Below the pieces are notes generated by a model. That model saw only the letters and a program-made list of their open reading frames with translations, did no database searches and was not told where the DNA came from. A stretch of DNA of 64,000 nucleotides from Paenibacillus alba (GTDB lineage: Bacteria > Bacillota > Bacilli > Paenibacillales > NBRC-103111): the NCBI RefSeq assembly GCF_013204855.1, contig NZ_JABMKZ010000006.1:283766-347765 (forward strand), written 5' to 3'. Positions within the stretch are counted from its first letter, which is position 1; each line of letters opens with the position of its first letter. Shown here in pieces: positions 8,159-16,702 of this stretch. The translations under genes and the position numbers were made by a program.

Positions 8159-8665
8159 ATGCAAGTTGTTCAGCCTATTAGAGAACAAGAGAAAATCGAA
8201 GCCATACAAGCCGTGTTGAAAGAACAGTCGATTCGAGACTGGCTTCTATTCACAATTGGGATTAATTCGGGACTCCATCTAAGTGATCTTCTATCTTTGA
8301 AAGTAAAAGATGTGATGGATCGAAATATCGTACATGTGCGGGAGGAAAAGACGGGTAAATTAAAGACGTTTCAGCTTTCTACACAGCTCAAGGTATTTAT
8401 TGAGGATTATATCAAATATATGGATGAAGACAATTTCTTATTTCCATCCCAACGAACGGGTAATCCAATTAAGAGAATTCGGGTTTATCGGATTCTAAGC
8501 GAAGCCGCCAAGCAGGTGGGGCTATCTGATATTGGTACGCACACGCTCCGCAAAACATATGGTTATCATTATTACCTAAAAACGAAAAACGTCTCCGTTT
8601 TGAGAGATTTATTCAATCAATCGGCCCCATCCGTTACTTTAAGATATATCGGTGTGACGAGCTAG
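8159..8665 (+). CDS. Degenerate tyrosine recombinase (integrase-like), probably inactive
   Basis: A 168-aa protein equal to the catalytic domain of phage-type integrases, without an N-terminal core-binding domain, like the short integrases of Bacillus. The start is ATG 8159 after GAGGTG. THTLRKT (motif HxxR) and the nucleophile in SVTLRYIG are present. However, the first catalytic arginine, normally in SGLR, is His here (INSGLHLSDLL), the third-box histidine of NHS is Gln (FNQSAPS), and the protein stops four residues after the tyrosine, missing the usual last helix. It is likely catalytically weak or dead and may act only by DNA binding. Two 15-bp palindromes lie upstream. Confidence 0.75.
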   Translation: MQVVQPIREQEKIEAIQAVLKEQSIRDWLLFTIGINSGLHLSDLLSLKVKDVMDRNIVHVREEKTGKLKTFQLSTQLKVFIEDYIKYMDEDNFLFPSQRTGNPIKRIRVYRILSEAAKQVGLSDIGTHTLRKTYGYHYYLKTKNVSVLRDLFNQSAPSVTLRYIGVTS

Positions 8666-8717
8666 CCATCACTTCAATTCAAAGATCATAGCTGAGCGTT
8701 GGGAGTGTGACTTCTTT

Positions 8718-8861
8718 ATGAAACACGAAGAAAAAATTCTGGTTAACATTCATCAAGTACTTCAGCAGCTAGGAATTGACCCACAGAAGTTTCAGCCTAC
8801 AACAGGGATATCTTCCTCACAACCTACTCCAAAGAGCGCTCAGCTCTCACAAAAGCGATAA
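8718..8861 (+). CDS. Possible 47-aa small protein
   Basis: An ORF reading MKHEEKILVNIHQVLQQLGI then DPQKFQPTTGISSS. The first half would form an amphipathic helix and the second half is polar. GGGAG lies 12 bases before the ATG, which is distant. Its 3' end overlaps the convergent Xre gene by 38 bases. The amino-acid makeup looks protein-like, but no family is recognised. Confidence 0.35.
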   Translation: MKHEEKILVNIHQVLQQLGIDPQKFQPTTGISSSQPTPKSAQLSQKR

Positions 8862-9210
8862 ATCTTCTTGCTTCTTCGGGAGTCAGCCTTCTGCCATCTA
8901 CCGTTAAAGAAAACTTTTTGAGAATGCTTTCATCCGTCAAATCGAGATGTTCAACGAATTCGCGAACATCGTGATCAAGAACCATTTCGGGTTGATCTGT
9001 TCTACCTAGCAAGTAATCAATCGTAACATGAAAGAAAGTTGCAATCTTATTAATCGTTTCGTAATCGGGCTCACGGCGATTGGTTTCATAATGCGAAAGA
9101 GCAGCTCGAGAAATCCCGATTTTCGTGGATAGTTCTTCTTGAGTCAGTCCTCTTTTTTCACGTAATTGCGCAATGCGATCTCCATACTTCAAGTAGGTAT
9201 CATTCCTCAC
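8824..9210 (-). CDS. Xre-family repressor resembling PBSX Xre
   Basis: A 128-aa regulator. The helix-turn-helix at about residues 8-68 (YGDRIAQLREKRGLTQEEL, GISRAALSHYET, EPDYETINKIATFFHVTIDY) is very like that of the B. subtilis PBSX repressor Xre, including the SHYE recognition-helix end and the EPDY segment. The C-terminal half is acidic-helical (DVREFVEHLDLTDESILKKF, then LTPEEARRFIAF) and probably oligomerizes. Translation can start at GTG 9210, preceded by GGAAA, or at a TTG seven codons inside. It is the best candidate, by recognition-helix similarity and position, to bind the five GATAC-N5-GTATC sites around it. Confidence 0.8.
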   Translation of the reverse strand: MRNDTYLKYGDRIAQLREKRGLTQEELSTKIGISRAALSHYETNRREPDYETINKIATFFHVTIDYLLGRTDQPEMVLDHDVREFVEHLDLTDESILKKFSLTVDGRRLTPEEARRFIAFVRAERSLE

Positions 9211-9331
9211 TATTTATATTTCCTATAACCAATATCCACTGCTTTTTAAGGCTGTATCAGAGAACTATTATAGCAAAGCGGAGATTCATTTGACTAGATA
9301 AAAGATGAAACTATAAAGGAGAGTTATGGGA

Positions 9332-9766
9332 ATGGCAGTGGAGAAAAGGAATAAATTGGCATTAGTGGTACCGTTTATAGGCAAGTTAAATATTGTTCAA
9401 ATTCGAGATCAACCTATTAATAGCAAATATACATTAATTGACATTATAGAGCTTGAGAAATATCATTTTAAATTTATTAGCTCGTTATGCTTGCCAACGA
9501 ATCACCAGGTCACTTATGGATTTGAACTGACCATTTTTAATCAATCCATTCAAGTTTTCGGCGGCATTACGCTAGTCAGCAATACGGAAAATGAATACGT
9601 GTATAAAGCAATCATTAAACAGGACAAGCATGCAGATACGGATTCTGAAATGATATATATGATTAATCAGCTAGCCGCCAAACAGAATAATAAATACGGT
9701 AAACTAGTTAAAAGCTACTCAACAGATTCTTTATCCATGGAGAATACAGTCGATCTGATATGCTGA
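9332..9766 (+). CDS. Unknown protein, possibly degenerate PilZ-like
   Basis: A 144-aa protein with no signal peptide. The ATG at 9332 is 8 bases after AAAGGAGAG; the ATG at 9326 is too close to that site. The centre shows a beta-rich pattern (IIELEKYHFKFISSLCLP, VTYGFELTIFNQSIQVFG, EYVYKAIIKQ) that resembles the strand order of PilZ-like domains, but the c-di-GMP-binding RxxxR and D/NxSxxG motifs are absent. If it is PilZ-like it probably does not bind c-di-GMP. The C-terminal third is polar. It lies between the Xre gene and a Cys-rich small protein. The fold assignment is tentative. Confidence 0.5.
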   Translation: MAVEKRNKLALVVPFIGKLNIVQIRDQPINSKYTLIDIIELEKYHFKFISSLCLPTNHQVTYGFELTIFNQSIQVFGGITLVSNTENEYVYKAIIKQDKHADTDSEMIYMINQLAAKQNNKYGKLVKSYSTDSLSMENTVDLIC

Positions 9767-9845
9767 AAAAGCTAGAAGAATCAGTAGATTCGTCTATGAA
9801 TTAACGGATATTCAAGCCTTTTTCACAAATTCTGGATTTCCCCCC

Positions 9846-9874
9846 TTGTAATGTTACAAATCGTATCCTATAAT
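9846..9874 (+). promoter_or_regulatory. Promoter with embedded 15-bp palindrome, copy 5
   Basis: TTGTAA (9846-9851), a 17-base spacer and TATAAT (9869-9874). GTTACAAATCGTATC (9853-9867), a one-mismatch copy of the palindrome, fills the spacer exactly. Occupancy would block RNA polymerase, so this is the clearest operator in the set. Confidence 0.65.
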
Positions 9875-9931
9875 TGGTTTGTATACATATCGTAACAATT
9901 GTTGAATCCGAGAAATTAAGGGGGGAAGATC

Positions 9932-10213
9932 ATGAATTTAGATATTGTATATTGTATTCAATGTAATTCACTTATGGTAAAAGAAAACGCAAACAAGATC
10001 TTTAAGACGGGTTTTTATCATACGACGATCCCACTTTGCCTCTGTAAATCGTGTGCTTGTACGGAGGAAAATAGGTTCAATATTGAAATTATTGGCAATT
10101 CACATAAATGTTATACGGATTTTGATCTGCCGTTGTCCTATCAAGTTCTAAGGGCGCACGTACATAGAGTGATCTACCAAAAAGAAACTTTTGCTTCAAC
10201 ATACGGACTATAA
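9932..10213 (+). CDS. Cysteine-rich small protein, zinc-ribbon-like
   Basis: A 93-aa protein with a strong site (AAGGGGGGAA) before its ATG. It has two cysteine knuckles: YCIQCN at residues 8-11 and CLCKSCAC at about 36-43, suggesting metal binding. The rest is neutral and beta-rich. No enzyme motif is visible and I do not recognise the family. It is transcribed from the palindrome-controlled promoter at 9846 and followed by a good terminator, so it forms a one-gene unit. Confidence 0.6.
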   Translation: MNLDIVYCIQCNSLMVKENANKIFKTGFYHTTIPLCLCKSCACTEENRFNIEIIGNSHKCYTDFDLPLSYQVLRAHVHRVIYQKETFASTYGL

Positions 10214-10230
10214 GAATGGACATTCCAAGA

Positions 10231-10268
10231 AGCCGCCCCTCTTTTATGAAAAGTGGAGCGGCTTTTTG
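10231..10268 (+). terminator. Rho-independent terminator
   Basis: AGCCGC (10231-10236) pairs with GCGGCT (10258-10263), followed by TTTTTG. It ends the unit at 9932-10213. Confidence 0.75.
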
Positions 10269-10277
10269 TCGTTGCTG

Positions 10278-10706
10278 TTACTGCAGCAAATGCTTATAAG
10301 CACTATAATCAATTGCCTGCTTCTCCAAGAAGCTGGTTAAGCTCTTGTAGTCGCGCTTAGGAGTTGCAAGAATATATCCTTCAATGCAGTGGTCTCTTGT
10401 GACTTGATCGGCTTGCGCTTCGAGGGCTACTTGTCCGATGCGAGCGGCGATCGAATGCTTGGCAATATCCCGGAAAGCTGTTGGCACCGGCGAAACGAGT
10501 TGATCCAGAAATACTTTGGAATCTTCCGTCCATAGATGCCGGGAGCTGTCAACGTAATGATTCTGCCAATCGAGCTTCGACTTGCCGTCTTCCTTGGGAA
10601 GTACCTTGAGAAACTTGCGAAACATGAAAAATCCGCCTACCGACATGAAAAAAAGCAGGACACATACCCAGAAAATGATGAACCACATGAAGAAATCATT
10701 AGCCAT
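10278..10706 (-). CDS. DUF2621 membrane-anchored protein (YneK-like)
   Basis: A 142-aa protein with one N-terminal transmembrane helix (FFMWFIIFWVCVLLFFMSVG), a short basic linker (FRKFLKVLPKEDGKS) and a cytoplasmic helical domain. The conserved family blocks are visible: LDWQNHYVD, DQLVSPVPTAFRDIAKHSIA, ARIGQVALEA, and the C-terminal GYILATPKRDYKSLTSFL. Length and blocks match the DUF2621 family of spore-formers, whose function is unknown. The ATG follows GAGGTGACAA. It is transcribed divergently from nfo. Confidence 0.8.
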   Translation of the reverse strand: MANDFFMWFIIFWVCVLLFFMSVGGFFMFRKFLKVLPKEDGKSKLDWQNHYVDSSRHLWTEDSKVFLDQLVSPVPTAFRDIAKHSIAARIGQVALEAQADQVTRDHCIEGYILATPKRDYKSLTSFLEKQAIDYSAYKHLLQ

Positions 10707-10828
10707 TTATTTGTCACCTCACTCGTTTACATCGTTATGTGATAAGAATTATACCTTATTTCTAGATTTCTTGCGACAATCCGAGTAAAATAGGAGGGTA
10801 GAAGACACATACAAAGGAGTTATGGATC

Positions 10829-11956
10829 ATGCCCAATATTGGCTCACACGTTTCATTCTCAGATAAAGGTTTGTTAAATGCAGCTGAAGAAGCAGTTTCA
10901 TACGGTTCTTCCACGTTTATGATATACACAGGTGCTCCGCAAAATACGCGCCGTAAACCAATTGAGGATCAATATATTGAAGAAGGCAAAGCTCTGATGG
11001 ACAAGCATGCCATCAGCGAAATCGTCGTCCACGCTCCCTATATTATTAATCTAGGTTCCTACAAAGAGGATACGTTTGAGCTGGCTGTTCGCTTTCTGCA
11101 AGAAGAAATTCGTCGTACCGACTACATTGGCGTTCGCAATATTGTGCTTCATCCTGGAGCCTATACGGACAAAGATGCCGAGTATGGCATTGCTAGAATC
11201 GCTGATGGATTGAACGAAGTGCTTGCTGGCGTGAAGGATACGAATGTCAAGATTGCACTGGAAACGATGGCTGGCAAAGGGACTGAAATTGGCCGCAGCT
11301 TTGAGGAGATTGCCGAGATCATCGAGCGTGTTGAAGAAAATAGCAAAATTTCCGTTTGTCTGGATACTTGCCATATTCATGATGCCGGCTATGATATCGT
11401 GAACGATCTGGACGGTGTTCTGCATCATTTTGATAAAGTCGTCGGTTTGGAAAGACTTGGCGTGATTCACTTGAATGACAGTAAAAATGCCCGCGGAGCC
11501 AGCAAAGACCGTCACGCACCGTTAGGTTCGGGATGGATTGGCTTTGAGGCGATGAATAATGTAGCCAACCATCCTAAGCTGCAGCATTTGCCGATGATTC
11601 TAGAGACACCATGGATCGGAAAAGAAGACAAAACGCAGCGTCCGATGTACGAGGCTGAGATCGCTTTGTTGTCAGGCAATTTGAGCGGACGTTTTGGCGG
11701 CGAATTCTTGGATCAAGTCGAGCGGATTGACCACTTATTCGGTAAAAAAGATATTCATTTCCGTGATTATGTCCTAAATACATGGGATCTATTGAAAAAT
11801 GATGCAAAAGCGAAGAAAGCGGATGGCCGCGAGCCTTTGGAGCGTTTGTACGATATCCTGTTCGAAGAACGCATTTTGGCTGATTTGACAGAAGAACAAT
11901 TGAATCAACGCCTGATTGTGTGGCTTGCCGGCAAAGATGTGTTGAAAAAAGCTTAA
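10829..11956 (+). CDS. nfo: Endonuclease IV (AP endonuclease) with C-terminal extension
   Basis: A 375-aa AP endonuclease that cuts 5' of abasic sites in base-excision repair. The TIM-barrel metal ligands are all seen: [49 protein letters not shown] with DRHAPLG, and MILETPW. The catalytic core ends near residue 285. The remaining 85-90 residues (from about [15 protein letters not shown]) are an extension beyond the usual length of about 280-300 residues, helical and charged. The start is ATG 10829 after AAAGGAG. It forms a single-gene unit with a terminator. Confidence 0.92.
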   Translation: MPNIGSHVSFSDKGLLNAAEEAVSYGSSTFMIYTGAPQNTRRKPIEDQYIEEGKALMDKHAISEIVVHAPYIINLGSYKEDTFELAVRFLQEEIRRTDYIGVRNIVLHPGAYTDKDAEYGIARIADGLNEVLAGVKDTNVKIALETMAGKGTEIGRSFEEIAEIIERVEENSKISVCLDTCHIHDAGYDIVNDLDGVLHHFDKVVGLERLGVIHLNDSKNARGASKDRHAPLGSGWIGFEAMNNVANHPKLQHLPMILETPWIGKEDKTQRPMYEAEIALLSGNLSGRFGGEFLDQVERIDHLFGKKDIHFRDYVLNTWDLLKNDAKAKKADGREPLERLYDILFEERILADLTEEQLNQRLIVWLAGKDVLKKA

Positions 11957-11978
11957 TAGAGTTCAATAATAGAAACGC

Positions 11979-12005
11979 AGCTCCCTTAACGGGGAGCTTT
12001 AGTTT
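11979..12005 (+). terminator. Terminator after nfo
   Basis: AGCTCCC (11979-11985) pairs with GGGAGCT (11992-11998), followed by TTAGTTT. Confidence 0.65.
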
Positions 12006-12025
12006 AGGCTTATAGGGGGAGAAAC

Positions 12026-12925
12026 ATGGTACTGGCAAGTAATAATAGTCCACTTCGTAAAGACATCGAAATGAAGAATAGGGCAAGAATGTTAATTTCC
12101 TGTCCGGATCAACCAGGCATCGTCGCGGCAGTTTCACAATTTTTATTTGAATATGGCGCAAATATCGTGCAATCCGATCAATATACGATGGATCCGGAAG
12201 GCGGAATGTTCTTCATCCGTATCGAATTTGATCTGGAAGAGCTTGCGAGTCGTGTCGAGCAGCTGAAAGCGGATTTCTCCGGCGTTGCCGACAAGTTCAA
12301 AATGGATTGGAGCCTTTCGTCAGCCAGCCAGAAAAAGCGGATCGCGATTTTCGTATCGAAGGAAGATCATGCTTTGCTTGAGCTGCTATGGCATTGGCGT
12401 GCTGGCGATCTGAATGCGGATATCGCGATGGTGATCAGCAATCATCCGGATATGCAGTCGCTGGTAGAGCCTTTCGGCATTCCGTATTACCACATTCCGG
12501 TAACGGCCGATACGAAAGCAGAAGCGGAGCGCCGTCAGCTAGAAGTGGTGGGAGACAAAGTAGATGCGATCGTTCTCGCACGCTATATGCAAATCGTGTC
12601 GCCTTCTTTCATTAAGCATTACGCGAATCGGATCATTAATATTCATCATTCGTTCTTGCCAGCGTTTGTCGGCGGCAAGCCTTATGCGCAAGCTCATAAC
12701 CGCGGTGTGAAAATCATCGGAGCCACGGCCCATTACGTGACGGAAGAATTAGATGGCGGGCCGATTATTGAGCAGGACGTTCAGCGGGTAAGCCACCGCG
12801 ACAACGTCGAAGACTTGAAACGAATCGGTCGACATATTGAACGAATTGTTCTTGCCAGAGCCGTCGCGTGGCATGTTGAAGATCGAATTATTGTTCATAA
12901 CAATAAAACGGTTGTTTTTAATTAA
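12026..12925 (+). CDS. purU: Formyltetrahydrofolate deformylase
   Basis: A 299-aa enzyme hydrolysing 10-formyl-THF to THF and formate, balancing one-carbon pools. An N-terminal ACT domain (about residues 20-95, MLISCPDQPGIVAAVSQFLF) is followed by a formyltransferase fold. The active-site triad is present: Asn in INIHHSFLPAF, His in GATAHYV and Asp in LDGGPIIEQD. The substrate-binding loop GGKPYAQAHNRGV is intact. The start is ATG 12026 after AGGGGGAG; a second in-frame ATG lies 15 codons in and would give the usual length. Confidence 0.9.
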   Translation: MVLASNNSPLRKDIEMKNRARMLISCPDQPGIVAAVSQFLFEYGANIVQSDQYTMDPEGGMFFIRIEFDLEELASRVEQLKADFSGVADKFKMDWSLSSASQKKRIAIFVSKEDHALLELLWHWRAGDLNADIAMVISNHPDMQSLVEPFGIPYYHIPVTADTKAEAERRQLEVVGDKVDAIVLARYMQIVSPSFIKHYANRIINIHHSFLPAFVGGKPYAQAHNRGVKIIGATAHYVTEELDGGPIIEQDVQRVSHRDNVEDLKRIGRHIERIVLARAVAWHVEDRIIVHNNKTVVFN

Positions 12926-12938
12926 TGGGGAAAGCTAG

Positions 12939-12967
12939 GCTGTGTCCGCTGCGGATGCAGCTTTTTT
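12939..12967 (+). terminator. Terminator after purU
   Basis: GCTGTGTCCG (12939-12948) pairs with CGGATGCAGC (12952-12961), followed by six T. Confidence 0.75.
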
Positions 12968-13119
12968 GGCAAGATGCCGTGCAGACGTGAACTCCTTTTA
13001 GCGGTTTATTGTGGCAAAGCCTCAAAGCAAATGGTACAATAATGCAAGCGATAAAAACTACTTGTATGTACAAGTTGGACATGGATGATAAATACAGAAA
13101 AATAGGAGGAAATTCTCGA

Positions 13120-15141
13120 ATGACAGTTACAAACAAAACGATTGAACAACTAGCCGTAGACACGATCCGTACTCTCGGTATCGATGCCGTTGAGAAAGCC
13201 AAATCAGGACACCCAGGTATGGTTATGGGGGCAGCTCCAATGGCTTACGTGCTGTGGAAACAACATATGAAACACAATCCGGCCAATCCAAAATGGGTCA
13301 ATCGTGACCGTTTCGTGCTTTCCGCGGGACATGGCTCCATGCTGCTATACAGCCTTCTTCACTTATGTGGATACGATCTGCCGATCGAAGAGATCAAGAA
13401 CTTCCGCCAATGGGGAAGCAAGACGCCAGGACATCCGGAATACGGTCATACAGCCGGTGTTGACGCAACGACAGGTCCTCTTGGACAAGGTATTGGTATG
13501 GCTGTGGGTATGGCGATGGCCGAAGCTCACCTGAGAGAGACTTATAACAAAGAGAACTTCCCTGTAATCGACCACTATACTTATGCAATCTGTGGCGACG
13601 GCGATATGATGGAAGGCGTTTCTTCCGAAGCCGTTTCCTTGGCAGCGCACCTGAAATTGGGCAAATTAATTATGTTGTACGATTCCAACGATATCTCGCT
13701 GGATGGCGAATTGAATATGGCATTCTCCGAAAACGTTCAAGGACGTTTCGAAGCTTATGGCTGGCAAGTTCTGCGCGTAGAAGAGCAAAATGATCTTGCT
13801 GCTATTTCCCGAGCAATTGCAGAAGCCAAAGCGGATACAACACGTCCTACCTTGATTGAAGTGAAAACAACAATCGGCTTCGGCAGCCCGAACAAAGGCG
13901 GCAAAGGCGGTCACGTAGGTCCTCATGGTTCACCGCTTGGCGGCGACGAAGTGAAATTGACGAAGCAAGCCTATGGCTGGCCGGAAGAACCGGATTTCTT
14001 GGTTCCGGACGAAGTTAAAGCGCATTATGCGGAGATTCAAAAAGAAGGCGCTGCAGCTGAACAAGCTTGGAGCACGCTGCTGAATGACTACATCAAAGCG
14101 TTCCCAGAGCTTGGCAGCCAATTCAGCGCAGCTGTAAGTGGTGAACTGCCAGCAGGCTGGGATGCAGACCTTCCGGTCTACAGCACATCGGACAAGCCGA
14201 TGGCAACACGTGTTGCTTCCGGTAATGCGATCAATGCCGTTGCTGGCAAATTGCCGCAATTGATCGGTGGCTCCGCGGATCTGGCGAGCTCCAACAACAC
14301 GATGATCAAGGGTGAAGCGAACTTCACGGCTAGCAGCTATGCAGGCCGTAACGTATGGTTCGGTGTTCGTGAATTCGGTATGGGTACTGCACTGAATGGT
14401 ATGGCTTTGCATGGCGGTGTGAAAGTATACGGAGCAACTTTCTTCGTATTCTCCGACTATCTGCGTGCTTCCATCCGTTTGGCAGCTCTTATGCAGCTTC
14501 CGGTTATCTATGTTCTAACACATGACAGTATTGCTGTTGGTGAAGACGGACCTACGCATGAGCCGATTGAACAACTGCCAGCGCTTCGCGTCATTCCGGG
14601 CATTACCGTCATTCGTCCTGCGGACGGCAACGAAACTTCCGAAGCATGGCGTTATGCGATTGCTGAGGCTAAAGGGCCAGTTGCGCTCGTATTGACTCGT
14701 CAAAATCTGCCGATTCTTGAAGGTGCGGTAGAAGGAGCGAAAGCTAACCTTAGAAAAGGCGGATACGTGGTATCCGACGCAGCTAACGGCAAGCCAGACG
14801 CTCAGATCCTGGCAACAGGCTCCGAAGTGCAATTGGCTGTCGCGGCGCAAAAATTGCTGCAAGAAGAAGGCATTCACGTTCGTGTCGTCAGTTTGCCAAG
14901 CTTGGAGCTGTTCGAGAAGCAATCCAAAGAATACAAAGATTCCGTTATTTTGCCGGAAGTTAAGAAGCGTCTTGCAGTTGAAATGGCGTACCCGCTTGGT
15001 TGGGAGCGTTATGTAGGCGACCAAGGATCTATCTTGGGGATTTCCACTTTCGGAGCATCCGCACCTGGCGACGTAGTCCTCAAAGAATACGGCTTCTCTC
15101 CTGAAAATGTTGTAGCGAGAGTGAAAGCTCTCTTGTCATAA
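13120..15141 (+). CDS. tkt: Transketolase
   Basis: A 673-aa TPP enzyme of the pentose phosphate pathway, transferring two-carbon units between sugar phosphates. The start is ATG 13120 after ATAGGAGGA; the frame opens 37 codons earlier without a ribosome binding site. Seen in order: [33 protein letters not shown], the TPP motif [15 protein letters not shown] with [11 protein letters not shown], the pyrimidine-binding domain [17 protein letters not shown], and [12 protein letters not shown]. The length matches the family. It lies alone between terminators. Confidence 0.95.
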   Translation: MTVTNKTIEQLAVDTIRTLGIDAVEKAKSGHPGMVMGAAPMAYVLWKQHMKHNPANPKWVNRDRFVLSAGHGSMLLYSLLHLCGYDLPIEEIKNFRQWGSKTPGHPEYGHTAGVDATTGPLGQGIGMAVGMAMAEAHLRETYNKENFPVIDHYTYAICGDGDMMEGVSSEAVSLAAHLKLGKLIMLYDSNDISLDGELNMAFSENVQGRFEAYGWQVLRVEEQNDLAAISRAIAEAKADTTRPTLIEVKTTIGFGSPNKGGKGGHVGPHGSPLGGDEVKLTKQAYGWPEEPDFLVPDEVKAHYAEIQKEGAAAEQAWSTLLNDYIKAFPELGSQFSAAVSGELPAGWDADLPVYSTSDKPMATRVASGNAINAVAGKLPQLIGGSADLASSNNTMIKGEANFTASSYAGRNVWFGVREFGMGTALNGMALHGGVKVYGATFFVFSDYLRASIRLAALMQLPVIYVLTHDSIAVGEDGPTHEPIEQLPALRVIPGITVIRPADGNETSEAWRYAIAEAKGPVALVLTRQNLPILEGAVEGAKANLRKGGYVVSDAANGKPDAQILATGSEVQLAVAAQKLLQEEGIHVRVVSLPSLELFEKQSKEYKDSVILPEVKKRLAVEMAYPLGWERYVGDQGSILGISTFGASAPGDVVLKEYGFSPENVVARVKALLS

Positions 15142-15160
15142 GCTAATTCATCCATGGCCA

Positions 15161-15186
15161 AAGCCCACCAACGGTGGGCTTGCCAT
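15161..15186 (+). terminator. Terminator-like hairpin after tkt
   Basis: AAGCCCACC (15161-15169) pairs with GGTGGGCTT (15173-15181). The T-tract is weak (GCCATTATT). Confidence 0.55.
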
Positions 15187-15220
15187 TATTCATTGTTCAT
15201 TAGAGGGGGAACTATTCACC

Positions 15221-15538
15221 ATGTCCAGCTTTGAAAATGTAACCGTATTAACGAAAGCCAATGTTTATTTCGACGGTAAAGTAACGAGCCGTACCGTTGT
15301 ATTCGCAGACGGAACCAAAAAAACGCTCGGTATCTTGCTTCCAGGTGAATACGAATTCGGCACAGATACGAAAGAAATTATGGAAATCCAAGCTGGCGAC
15401 TTGAATGTATTGCTTCCGGGCAGCAGTGAATGGATCAGCATTAGCGGTCAAGGTGAATTCACAGTTCCGGCTAATGCGAAATTCAAGCTCGAAGTGAAAA
15501 CAGTCAGCGATTATATTTGCTCTTATATTTCTGAATAA
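15221..15538 (+). CDS. ppnP: Pyrimidine/purine nucleoside phosphorylase, PpnP (DUF1255)
   Basis: A 105-aa single-domain cupin-like protein that phosphorolyses a broad range of nucleosides. The family pattern is clear: [51 protein letters not shown] and [13 protein letters not shown], ending near DYICSYI. The ATG at 15221 follows AGAGGGGGAAC. The full length matches the family. It is followed by a hairpin shared with the convergent tailocin regulator operon. Confidence 0.92.
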   Translation: MSSFENVTVLTKANVYFDGKVTSRTVVFADGTKKTLGILLPGEYEFGTDTKEIMEIQAGDLNVLLPGSSEWISISGQGEFTVPANAKFKLEVKTVSDYICSYISE

Positions 15539-15572
15539 ATTAGACGGAGAGATTATTCTCTGCCAAAGAAAT

Positions 15573-15619
15573 CCCATACTTCTATCGGACTTAAAGTCGG
15601 ATGGAGGTATGGGATTTTT
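15573..15619. terminator. Bidirectional terminator
   Basis: CCCATAC (15573-15579) pairs with GTATGGG (15607-15613) with further inner pairing, followed by ATTTTTGG. It separates ppnP from the leftward tailocin regulator operon. Confidence 0.7.
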
Positions 15620-15634
15620 GGGTTTGGATCATGA

Positions 15635-16009
15635 TTAGTTGGGAGACCAGGCATAGTAGGAGCGGCTGTCCATCTGCAGAACCTCTTCGATGTCGCTCAT
15701 GCGGAGCCATAGATGAACGATCCTTGGCAGGGAATCCGCTTGCATCGCGTGTCTTTGTTGGATGGAGTTGAGGCTGATGCCAATCGTGTGGGGCCGTTCG
15801 GGATGGATGACAAGATCATCTAGAAGGACGGTTATGCCTGCTTCGAGCTCTGGGACCTCTTCCAGCATTAACGGCTGAAAAGGGCCGCTAAGAGGGATAT
15901 AGAGGGTTGATTTGGTCCAATCCAGCTCATGAGGCTGGAAGCGCAGCGCCATGATAAACGGACGAATATGATCCTCATGAAAATCATAGAAAACCGTGCG
16001 CTTAGACAT
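15635..16009 (-). CDS. Unknown protein of the tailocin regulatory operon
   Basis: A 124-aa hydrophilic protein, last of three leftward genes (repressor, ImmA/IrrE protease, this). Its start overlaps the protease stop by 8 bases, so the two are translationally coupled. Visible features are an aromatic N-terminus (FYDFHEDHIRPFIMALRF), a central LYIPLSGPFQPL and a C-terminal HLWLRMSDIEEVLQM. It has no signal peptide, membrane segment or DNA-binding motif. I do not recognise the family. Position suggests a modulator of repressor or protease activity, or an unrelated passenger. Confidence 0.6.
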   Translation of the reverse strand: MSKRTVFYDFHEDHIRPFIMALRFQPHELDWTKSTLYIPLSGPFQPLMLEEVPELEAGITVLLDDLVIHPERPHTIGISLNSIQQRHAMQADSLPRIVHLWLRMSDIEEVLQMDSRSYYAWSPN

Positions 16010-16625
16010 CGACAGATGCTCCTTTCTGCTTCAATTGCTCGAGCTTGTTCATAATGGCACGGGTGGAATCGGACCAGTTGGCAGAACTGTATCTTGTGAA
16101 TTGGCTTTCTGTAAGCCGCTGATATTCTTGGTCCATAATGCCTTGGAGGACGCGGCGCTGAATTTGGACAATGCGTGCTTCCGCAAGCCGATACGTGACT
16201 TGGAATTCCTCGGATAAGAGGGCAATCATTTCGTTCTTTTGCTCAGGCAGCGACAGCTTCTTCAGCATCGCAAGCGGCATCGCCGCGTAGAGCTGGAAAT
16301 TCGTGGCATCCTGCTCCTGCCAATCGACGTAGCGGTCAGGCATGACCATTTGGTTCCCGGAATGGCGCAGCACATGGCACAGCTCATGAAGGAAGTCCTC
16401 CCATTGCTCTTTGGCCGATAGCCTGCGGTCGACATTGATGCTGAACAGTCCGTTATTCTCAACAGCCATACTGTTCATATCCATCGTATATACCCAAATA
16501 TTCAATTTGGCAGCCAAATGAGTCATGGAAAGCTGTGCGGGCGTTGTAATCCCATGTTGGATATATAAATCTTCGACCCACTGTTCCAGAGGGGTAGTTT
16601 GATAATGCGTGAACAGGACCAACAC
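16002..16625 (-). CDS. ImmA/IrrE-family metallopeptidase
   Basis: The zinc motif HELCH appears in EDFLHELCHVLRHSGNQM, with a downstream Glu (WQEQDATNFQLYAAMPL) as probable third ligand. The N-terminal TTPLEQWVEDLYIQHGI and LAAKLNIWVYTMD are typical of the family. In ICEBs1, ImmA cleaves the repressor ImmR on induction, and here the gene follows a phage-type Xre repressor, so the same switch is likely for the tailocin. By family alignment I start at GTG 16625 (207 aa); an ATG at 16685 would add 20 residues but has no ribosome binding site. The C-terminal quarter is helical. Confidence 0.85.
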   Translation of the reverse strand: MLVLFTHYQTTPLEQWVEDLYIQHGITTPAQLSMTHLAAKLNIWVYTMDMNSMAVENNGLFSINVDRRLSAKEQWEDFLHELCHVLRHSGNQMVMPDRYVDWQEQDATNFQLYAAMPLAMLKKLSLPEQKNEMIALLSEEFQVTYRLAEARIVQIQRRVLQGIMDQEYQRLTESQFTRYSSANWSDSTRAIMNKLEQLKQKGASVDV

Positions 16626-16702
16626 CTCGTTATAGGAATGTATGTTCGTTATATATTCGAAAATAAAAGCCCGGTTGGGCTTCATGTATAGAATGGATAA
16701 GA

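Noticed and set aside
10741..10755. GATAAGAATTATACC as sixth copy of the 15-bp palindrome
   Set aside because: Only the left arm resembles GATAC; the right arm has two mismatches, and spacing to the DUF2621 gene gives no support.
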